This document shows, piece by piece, positions 58,402 through 64,000 of a stretch of DNA of 64,000 nucleotides. The notes under the pieces are model-generated. The model was given only the letters and a program-made list of their open reading frames with translations. It was not told where the DNA came from and did not search any database. Position numbers and translations under genes: made by a program. Within the stretch, counting starts at the first letter, position 1. Each line of letters begins with the position of its first letter. This DNA is from Massilia sp. CFBP 13721 (lineage in GTDB: Bacteria; Pseudomonadota; Gammaproteobacteria; Burkholderiales; Burkholderiaceae_D): positions 1 through 64,000 of the forward strand of contig NZ_JACYUY010000022.1 of NCBI RefSeq assembly GCF_014842025.1, in the 5' to 3' direction.

Positions 58402-58421
58402 GGCTGTATATTCATCCAGTA
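58402..58421 (-). promoter_or_regulatory. LexA (SOS) box upstream of uvrA
   Basis: GGCTGTATATTCATCCAGTA matches the E. coli uvrA operator closely (CTGTATATTCAT...CAG). It could also influence the divergent ssb gene 400 bp away, though that is less likely. Confidence 0.75.
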
Positions 58422-58608
58422 CTCGGGTGTACCAGGGATGGCAAGTTGCCATGCCAAGGTGACACGGGGGCGGAAGTCGACAATACCTCGGTCGGTCCTA
58501 GGTGGGCCGTTTGCGGCGCGCTTCAATGGCAAACAGTTCAGAATCCGAAAATATTTTTGGCTGGGGTTGAAGGAAGGTGCAGGACATGCGAAACGTGGTT
58601 TTAGACCC

Positions 58609-58637
58609 GTAAGGTGGGCGGATCCTCCGCCCACGCG
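58609..58637 (+). repeat. Solitary GTAAG palindrome (locus 10)
   Basis: Plus copy with GTAAG head and 9-bp arms GTGGGCGGA/TCCGCCCAC around TCC. This is the same head variant as 43339-43367. Confidence 0.8.
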
Positions 58638-58818
58638 TCCAGCCAGATCATGCGTGACCGCGGCCCGGTTTGTATCCGCAAGATCGCTTGAACCACCGCA
58701 AAAAATCCACTTTTAGAACTGGTCCGGTGGCCCCATAATATCGTGCTGTATCACCCAGTTCCCTGGCGCTTAGGCAGAGTGCAGAGCCAGGGCTCACACA
58801 TCCTGAAGGAGTAACACA

Positions 58819-59322
58819 ATGGCATCAGTCAACAAGGTCATCATCGTCGGCAACCTCGGCCGCGATCCGGAAATCCGCTACATGCCGAGCGGCGACGCCA
58901 TCGCGAACATCGCGGTCGCCACCTCGTTCAAGTCGAAGGACCGCAACACCGGCGAGCAAAAAGAGCTGACCGAATGGCACCGTATCTCGTTCTTCGGCCG
59001 CCTGGCCGAGATCGTCGGCCAGTACCTGAAAAAGGGCTCGTCGGTCTACGTCGAAGGCCGCCTGCAGACCCGCAAGTACACCGACAAGGACGGCATCGAG
59101 CGCTACGCAACCGACATCGTCGCTGAAAACATGCAGATGCTGGGCGGCCGCGCCGGCATGGGCGGCGACGCCGGCGGCATGGGCATGGACGACAGCGGCG
59201 GCTACGATGCCCCACCGCAGCGCCAGGCCCCACGCCAGGCGCCACCGGCCCCGGCAGCACGTCCGCAGCCACAGCGTCCGGCGCCGAACTTCTCGGACAT
59301 GGATGACGACATTCCGTTCTGA
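58819..59322 (+). CDS. ssb: Single-stranded DNA-binding protein
   Basis: SSB coats single-stranded DNA and recruits repair proteins through its acidic tip. The 167-residue product has an OB fold at 1-110 ([46 protein letters not shown]), a Gly then Pro/Gln-rich linker, and the conserved C-terminal [14 protein letters not shown] lies 9 bp before the ATG. The tip is known to bind PriA, UvrD-family and RecQ helicases; priA and rep are in this window. A terminator follows. Confidence 0.98.
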   Translation: MASVNKVIIVGNLGRDPEIRYMPSGDAIANIAVATSFKSKDRNTGEQKELTEWHRISFFGRLAEIVGQYLKKGSSVYVEGRLQTRKYTDKDGIERYATDIVAENMQMLGGRAGMGGDAGGMGMDDSGGYDAPPQRQAPRQAPPAPAARPQPQRPAPNFSDMDDDIPF

Positions 59323-59348
59323 GTGGCAAGCTGTCGAGCAATTACACA

Positions 59349-59376
59349 ACCCGCAACGCAAGTTGCGGGTTTTTTT
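59349..59376 (+). terminator. Terminator of ssb
   Basis: CCCGCAAC-GCAA-GTTGCGGG followed by seven T, 27 bp past the stop and between convergent genes. Confidence 0.9.
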
Positions 59377-59380
59377 GCGC

Positions 59381-59740
59381 CTATTTGTCGACCACCATCT
59401 CGAAGCCGCCATAAATCATGCGCTTGCCGTCGAACGCCATGTTCTCCGGCTTCATGAGTTCGGTCATGCGCGGGTCGTTCATGATCTTGTCGTTGGCCTC
59501 GTCGCGCTTGGCGCGCGATTCATAGATGACCCAGGAAAAAATCACGACTTCGTCTTCCTTCAGCTGCACGCTCTGGGGAAAGGAAGTCAGCTGCCCCGGC
59601 TTGACGTCGTCGGCGACGCATTCGCGAAATTCAATGGCGCCGTGCTCGCGCCAGATCGTGGCTGCCTGGCGCGCCATCTCCAGGTAGGCATCGAGCTTGT
59701 TCTTGGGAACCGGAATCACAAAACCATCGACGTAGGCCAT
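59381..59740 (-). CDS. DUF1428 domain-containing protein
   Basis: The 119-residue protein begins MAYVDGFVIPVPKNKLDAYLEMA and ends KRMIYGGFEMVVDK, the full DUF1428 domain (ferredoxin-like dimeric alpha-beta barrel fold). No catalytic residues are established. Cytosolic, monocistronic and convergent with ssb across a terminator. Confidence 0.88.
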   Translation of the reverse strand: MAYVDGFVIPVPKNKLDAYLEMARQAATIWREHGAIEFRECVADDVKPGQLTSFPQSVQLKEDEVVIFSWVIYESRAKRDEANDKIMNDPRMTELMKPENMAFDGKRMIYGGFEMVVDK

Positions 59741-59812
59741 GATGCTCTCCTTCAGGTTGAGTACAGGTGAGACCTTGATGAAGTGCCAAAAAATCCGTCC
59801 TAAATCTTGATA

Positions 59813-60217
59813 CTAGTCCCTGCCCGGCGCCGGACTGGCCGGCGTTTCCGCCTCGACGATCGTGTACACGCCGCCCGCGGTGGCGCCGGCGTCGTGCTTG
59901 CGCGCACGGAGGTCGCGGTAGACGGCGGCGCGCATGATCAGCATCGACACCACCGGCGCCGTCATCAGCAGAAAAGCGGCGATGATCACCTCGTGCACGA
60001 CCAGGCGCGCTTGCGCCACCGTGAAGTAGACCATCGAGGCGATCAGGATGCAACCGGCGCCGAGCGTGATCGTGATCGCCGGGCCGTGGATGCGCTGGTA
60101 AAAGGTGCGCAGGCGCAGCAGCCCGAGGGCGCCGATCAGGATGATGGAGGCGCCGATGAACAGCAGCAGCGCCACCACCAAGGCAGCCCAGTCGGGCAAA
60201 TCGGCGATGCCGCTCAT
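59813..60217 (-). CDS. mnhG: Mrp/Pha-type cation/proton antiporter subunit G
   Basis: MnhG/PhaG is a small subunit of the multi-protein Na+ (or K+)/H+ antiporter. The 134-residue product has three membrane helices (ALVVALLLFIGASIILIGALGLLRL onwards) and the family block YQRIHGPA. ATG 60217 overlaps the mnhF stop as ATGA. The hydrophilic tail is a little long. Last gene of the operon. Confidence 0.92.
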   Translation of the reverse strand: MSGIADLPDWAALVVALLLFIGASIILIGALGLLRLRTFYQRIHGPAITITLGAGCILIASMVYFTVAQARLVVHEVIIAAFLLMTAPVVSMLIMRAAVYRDLRARKHDAGATAGGVYTIVEAETPASPAPGRD

Positions 60218-60492
60218 TCGATGATCTCCCCGCGCATCAAAAATTTCGCCATGGCGACCGTCGAGACGAAGCCGACCAGCGCGATCAGCACCGCCACCTC
60301 GAAATACACTTGCGTGCCGAAGCGGATGCCCAGCACCAGCGCCAGCAGCATGCCCGCCATCCACAGGGTGTCGAGGGCCAGCACGCGGTCGTGGGCCGAG
60401 GGGCCGATCAGCAGGCGCAGCGCGCACAGCAGCATCGCCACCAGTACGCAGACCAGCGCGTAGCCGATCGCGAGTTCAAGCAGGGTCGCCAT
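60214..60492 (-). CDS. mnhF: Mrp/Pha-type antiporter subunit F
   Basis: The 92-residue subunit has three helices and the conserved GPSAHDRVLALDTL between helices 1 and 2 (family pattern GPTxxDRVxAxD). ATG 60492 (MATLLELAIGYALV) is chosen; an in-frame ATG at 60510 would add six residues and overlap mnhE further. Confidence 0.92.
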   Translation of the reverse strand: MATLLELAIGYALVCVLVAMLLCALRLLIGPSAHDRVLALDTLWMAGMLLALVLGIRFGTQVYFEVAVLIALVGFVSTVAMAKFLMRGEIIE

Positions 60493-60994
60493 GGGTGCTC
60501 CTGGGTTCAAAAATGTCGATCAGGGGGCGCTCGTAGCGCGTTTTGATGGTGTCGATCCACCATTGTTCGTCGTGCAGGTCGAACACGTGCAGCGACAGTT
60601 CGTACCTCTCGGGCAGGATCTCGACCCAGACCGTGCCCGGCGTCATGTTGATCAGGCAGGACAGCATGGCCAGGCCGTAGGGATCGCGCATCGTCAGCGG
60701 GATGCGGATGAACTCCGATTTGACGGCCGCGTGATTCGCGAACAGGATGATGCGGCAGACGTTGAAGCAGGAGCGGACCACCTCGACCGAGGCCATGCCC
60801 AGCAAACGCAGCAGCGTCAACGGCGCATGCAGGCGCGGGTAGCCGAACGGTTGCAGGCCGCGCAGCAGCAGCGGCAGCGCAATGCCGAGGAGCGCTCCGA
60901 GCAGGATGCTGGCCAGGTCGAAAGCCTGGTTCAAGAGCAGCCACAGCGCGCACAGCGTCAGCGAGACCCAGGGATACGGCAGCCAACGGGTCAT
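60476..60994 (-). CDS. mnhE: Mrp/Pha-type antiporter subunit E
   Basis: The 172-residue subunit has N-terminal hydrophobic helices (PWVSLTLCALWLLLNQAF; SILLGALLGIALPLLLR) and the conserved cytosolic block INMTPGTVWVEI. ATG 60994 overlaps the mnhD stop by four bases, and its stop overlaps mnhF. The open frame upstream of this ATG is another frame of mnhD and is not coding. Confidence 0.93.
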   Translation of the reverse strand: MTRWLPYPWVSLTLCALWLLLNQAFDLASILLGALLGIALPLLLRGLQPFGYPRLHAPLTLLRLLGMASVEVVRSCFNVCRIILFANHAAVKSEFIRIPLTMRDPYGLAMLSCLINMTPGTVWVEILPERYELSLHVFDLHDEQWWIDTIKTRYERPLIDIFEPRSTHGDPA

Positions 60995-62610
60995 GGCGCC
61001 ACCTCTTGCGCGGTGGGGCCGGGCACCGGTGGCTCCAGCAGCACCCGGCGCGCATACTTGCCTGGCTGGTGCAGGTCGGCGCTGGCGCGTGTCAGGTAGT
61101 CGAACAGCGGGCGCGCCTGTACCGTCATCGCCAGCGACAGCAGCAGCAGCGCCGTGATCGGCGCCACTTCCGACAACTGCAGGCGCGGCGGCGTGACGAT
61201 CTCGGCGGCCCAGAAGGTGCGCACGCCGAAGCGCAGCATCGAGATGATGGCGATCAGTCCGGAGACGATCACCAGCGCGATCAGGGTAAAACCGGTGGCG
61301 CCGATGGCGCCGCTGCCGGGTTCCGGGTTCAGGAGCGCGTGGAACATGCCGAACTTGGCGACGAAGCCGGACAGCGGCGGCAGGCCGGCGATCATCAGGG
61401 CGCAGGCGACGAATGCCAGCGAGAGGAAAGCCATGACCGCCGGCACGCCCTTGCCGCGCGGTTCGTCGGGCGTGTCTTCCACCGCCCAGGCTTCCATGGT
61501 CAGCGCCAGCATCGCCGCGCCCGGGGTGCGGATGCGGTCGATCAGTTCGATCAGCAGCAGGAAGGCGGCCACCGCCAGCGTCGAGCCGATCAGATAATAG
61601 AGCCCCGCCGTCACCAGCGAGGGCTGGCCATAGCCGATCACCGCCAGCAGGGTGCCGGAAGAGACGATGGCGCTGTAGCCGGCCATGCGCCCGGCCGTGT
61701 CGGTCGAGAGCATGCCGGCGGCGCCGAAGACGATGGTCGCCATCCCGCCCCAGACCAGGGCGTCGTAACCGAAGCCGGCGGCCAGCCCGGCCTGTTCTCC
61801 GAACAGCAGCAGCCACAGGCGCAGGATGACGTAGGCGCCGACCTTGGTCATCAAGACCAGCATCGCCGCCACCGGGGGAGACGCGGCGGCATAGGTGGTG
61901 GGCAGCCAGAAGCCCAGCGGCCACATCGCGCTTTTGGCGAGGAAGGCGAGCGCGAGCACGGCGACGCCCACTTTCAGCAGCGCGACCTGATCCGGTCCCA
62001 TGGCGGCGATGCGCACGGCGAGATCGGCCATGTTGAGGGTGCCGGTGGTGGCGTAGATCAGCGCGGTACCGATCAGGAACATCAGGGCGGCGGCCAGGTT
62101 GACCGCGATGTACTGCATGCTGGCGCGCAGGCGCTCGGCGTTATATCCGTGCAGCACCAGGCCATACGAGGCGGCCAGCATCACCTCGAAGAACACGAAG
62201 AGGTTGAACAAGTCGTGCGTCAGGAAGGCGCCGTTGATCCCCATCAGCAGGAACTGGAACAGCGAATGAAAATGTACGCCGATCCGGCTCCAGCGCTGCA
62301 TCGCGAAGTGCAGCGAGGCCAGGGCCAGCACTGCGGTCAGCAGCAGCATCAGCGCCGACAGGCGGTCGGCCACCAGGGCGATGCCGAAGGGCGCGGCCCA
62401 GTTGGCGGCCAGGTAGACGCCGATGCCGTCGGGCCAGGCGCCGCGGTCGGCATTCATCATCAAGGCGCAAGCCGTGACCAGCAAGCCGAGTACCGAGGCA
62501 TAGCTGAGTGCGAATTTGAAACGGTGGCTGCCCTGGGTCAGCGGCACCAGCACCGCGCCGACCAGGAGCGGCAGCAGGATCGGCAGGATGACAAGATGTT
62601 CAGGCCTCAT
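60991..62610 (-). CDS. mnhD: Mrp/Pha-type antiporter subunit D (NuoM/N-like)
   Basis: The 539-residue, 14-helix subunit is homologous to complex I NuoM/NuoN. It shows the proton-channel Glu/Lys helices (FVFFEVMLAASYGLV; KVGVAVLALAFLAKSAMWPLGFWLPTTYAAASPPVAAML with the key lysine). Full length. ATG 62610 overlaps the mnhC stop by four bases. Confidence 0.95.
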   Translation of the reverse strand: MRPEHLVILPILLPLLVGAVLVPLTQGSHRFKFALSYASVLGLLVTACALMMNADRGAWPDGIGVYLAANWAAPFGIALVADRLSALMLLLTAVLALASLHFAMQRWSRIGVHFHSLFQFLLMGINGAFLTHDLFNLFVFFEVMLAASYGLVLHGYNAERLRASMQYIAVNLAAALMFLIGTALIYATTGTLNMADLAVRIAAMGPDQVALLKVGVAVLALAFLAKSAMWPLGFWLPTTYAAASPPVAAMLVLMTKVGAYVILRLWLLLFGEQAGLAAGFGYDALVWGGMATIVFGAAGMLSTDTAGRMAGYSAIVSSGTLLAVIGYGQPSLVTAGLYYLIGSTLAVAAFLLLIELIDRIRTPGAAMLALTMEAWAVEDTPDEPRGKGVPAVMAFLSLAFVACALMIAGLPPLSGFVAKFGMFHALLNPEPGSGAIGATGFTLIALVIVSGLIAIISMLRFGVRTFWAAEIVTPPRLQLSEVAPITALLLLSLAMTVQARPLFDYLTRASADLHQPGKYARRVLLEPPVPGPTAQEVAP

Positions 62611-62951
62611 ACCTCAGGCTCCTCGCCGTCGACGTGGTCGGTACCGGTCAGGCCGCGCGCGCCGATCATCACCACCAGGTACAAGGCCGTGGTGGCAAAG
62701 CCGATCACGATCGCGGTCAGCACCAGCGCCTGCGGCAGCGGGTCGGCCAGTATGCGCGGATCGGGGACGGTGCCGGCTGGGGTCAGCGGCGGCTCGTCGA
62801 GCCAGACGCGGCCCATGATGAAAATGAACAGGTTGACGGCATACGACATCAGCATCAGGCCGGTCAGCACCTGGAAACTGCGCGGGCGCAGCAGCAGCCA
62901 GATGCCGGCGCCGAACACGATGCCGATGGCGAGCGAAGACACGAGCTCCAT
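62607..62951 (-). CDS. mnhC: Mrp/Pha-type antiporter subunit C (NuoK-like)
   Basis: The 114-residue, three-helix NuoK homolog contains LTGLMLMSYAVNLFIFIMG and LPQALVLTAIVIGFATTALYLVV. The ALVLTAIVIG block is diagnostic. ATG 62951 shares its base with the preceding stop (TGATG). Confidence 0.94.
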   Translation of the reverse strand: MELVSSLAIGIVFGAGIWLLLRPRSFQVLTGLMLMSYAVNLFIFIMGRVWLDEPPLTPAGTVPDPRILADPLPQALVLTAIVIGFATTALYLVVMIGARGLTGTDHVDGEEPEV

Positions 62952-64000
62952 CAGGCAATCTCCTTGGTTGGGGGCAGGGCGCTGCGTCCGGCCCCGGGTG
63001 GGGCGCGGTGGCTGCGCAGCGACTGGTGCGCCAGCGCGACCAGGATCAGCATGGTCGTGCCGACCACCACCAGGAACACGCCCAGGTCGAACACGAAGGC
63101 GCTCGGCACGTGGATCTGCCCCAGCAGCGGCAGGTCGAGGTGGGCGGTGTGACTAGTGAGGAAGGGGTAGCCGAACAGCCAGGCGCCCAGGCCGGTGACG
63201 CAGGCGGTGACCAGGCCCCAGGCGATCCAGCGGTGCGGGCGCAAGCGCAAATGCGATTCGACCCAGTCGGTGCCGGCCACCATGTACTGGACGATGATGG
63301 CGGTGGCGAAGATCAGTCCCGCCACAAAGCCGCCGCCCGGCAGGTTGTGGCCGCGCATGAAGAAGTAGACGGCGATGATACCCATGAAGGGCAGCAGGAA
63401 ACGCAGGTAGACGGCCGGGATCATCAGGTAGCCGGTGCTGGCTTGTTGCGCCGGACTCTGGCTGACGGCCGGGTCGACGTCGCTGGCCTGCTGCACCGGA
63501 ATGGCGACGCTTTCCGGCGCCGGGCGGAAGCGGCGCAGCAGCGCATACACGGTCAGCGCGACGATCGACAGCACCGTGATTTCTCCCATCGTGTCGAAGC
63601 CGCGGAAGTCGACCAGCAGTACGTTCACCACGTTCGCGCCGCCGCCTTCGGGCAGGGCGCGCTCGACGAAGAAATCGCTGATGGTGGCCGGCGCCTCGGT
63701 GGCGAGCAGGGCGTAGGTGGCGGCCGCCATGCCGAGGCCACCGGCGACGGCGATGGTGCCGTCGCGCCCGCGCCGCAGCCAGCTGCCGAGCGGGATGCGC
63801 GGCGCCAGCCCGGCCGGCGGGAAGCGCGGCGGCAGCCAGCGCAGGCCGAGCAGGATCAGCACGGTGGTAACGGTTTCGACCATCAGCTGGGTCAGCGCCA
63901 GGTCGGGCGCCGACATCCACAGGAACGTCAGACTCGTGACGACACCGGTGCCGCCGGCCAGGATCAGGGCGACCAGGCGGTGGTATTTGGCCTGGTGCGC
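62951..64000 (-). CDS. mnhA: Mrp/Pha-type antiporter fused subunit A/B (partial, 5' end outside window)
   Basis: The frame stays open to the right edge, so only the C-terminal 349 codons are present. The visible part has the MnhA C-terminal MSAPDLALTQLMVETVTTVLILLGLRWLP and NVLLVDFRGFDTMGEITVL (both canonical). It then runs without a stop into an MnhB domain (RGHNLPGGGFVAGLIFATAIIVQY; PSAFVFDLGVFLVVVGTTMLIL). The A-B fusion marks the group 2 (Pha-type) Mrp system, as in rhizobial phaAB. The missing part should be about 600 residues. The name phaAB would be equally apt. Confidence 0.93.
   Translation of the reverse strand, partial: AHQAKYHRLVALILAGGTGVVTSLTFLWMSAPDLALTQLMVETVTTVLILLGLRWLPPRFPPAGLAPRIPLGSWLRRGRDGTIAVAGGLGMAAATYALLATEAPATISDFFVERALPEGGGANVVNVLLVDFRGFDTMGEITVLSIVALTVYALLRRFRPAPESVAIPVQQASDVDPAVSQSPAQQASTGYLMIPAVYLRFLLPFMGIIAVYFFMRGHNLPGGGFVAGLIFATAIIVQYMVAGTDWVESHLRLRPHRWIAWGLVTACVTGLGAWLFGYPFLTSHTAHLDLPLLGQIHVPSAFVFDLGVFLVVVGTTMLILVALAHQSLRSHRAPPGAGRSALPPTKEIA

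Larger units (their letters stand above)
58298..58818. other. Divergent uvrA-ssb intergenic region
   Basis: This 521-bp region holds the uvrA LexA box (58402-58421), one GTAG palindrome (58609-58637) and the ssb ribosome site (AAGGAG just before ATG 58819). The rest (58440-58600) shows no gene or recognisable structure. Confidence 0.6.

Overview
The window reads as chromosome of a GC-rich betaproteobacterium, most likely Burkholderiales/Oxalobacteraceae (Massilia-like). This is inferred from gene content (linked hemE-priA, a Pha-type Mrp operon, GTP-dependent PEP carboxykinase, VF530 and DUF4404 proteins), codon use and dispersed GTAG-type palindromes, not from a search. No prophage, insertion sequence, CRISPR array or rRNA is visible.

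Layout. 0-2.3 kb: one AT-rich gene unlike everything after it, a PD-(D/E)xK-like (DUF4365) nuclease domain fused to a long helical repeat region, probably the edge of an acquired island. 2.3-10.5 kb: three minus-strand genes (DUF885 metallopeptidase, SNF2 helicase, S9 peptidase). 10.6-15.8 kb: hemE, a 580-bp AT-rich spacer with DnaA-box pairs, priA and a dihydrolipoyl dehydrogenase-like gene. 15.9-23.3 kb: SRPBCC protein, modBA without modC, rep-slyX, GMC oxidoreductase, msrA, secreted esterase. 23.5-31.2 kb: two tandem M3 peptidases, VF530 and DUF4404 small proteins, YgiQ radical SAM enzyme. 31.5-36 kb: diguanylate cyclase facing a multi-PAS hybrid histidine kinase, then tRNA-Val and tRNA-Asp. 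36-43 kb: TonB-dependent receptor, secreted subtilase, dinB with a LexA box, rdgC. 43-49.8 kb: catalase, short asparaginase-like protein, unknown protein, 2-hydroxyacid dehydrogenase, pckG. 50-55 kb: membrane-anchored CHAT protease with a secreted cysteine-rich partner, a frameshifted P-loop kinase, MerR/double-TipAS regulator, DUF2214 protein. 55.4-59.7 kb: uvrA (LexA box upstream), ssb, DUF1428. 59.8-64 kb: Mrp/Pha cation/proton antiporter operon running off the right edge.

How the genes work together. DNA replication and repair is strongly represented (SNF2 helicase, priA, rep, dinB, rdgC, uvrA, ssb), with two SOS boxes. Secreted or periplasmic proteolysis is a second theme (DUF885, two M3, S8, plus the CHAT protein). 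At ten intergenic loci there are 22 copies of a GTAG-headed palindrome with covarying stem tips, mostly as inverted pairs (REPIN-like). Five of the ten loci sit between convergent genes.

Most worth following: the CHAT plus secreted Cys-rich protein pair (50.1-53.0 kb), the DUF4365-repeat protein at the left edge, the REPIN family, and the DnaA-box cluster between hemE and priA.
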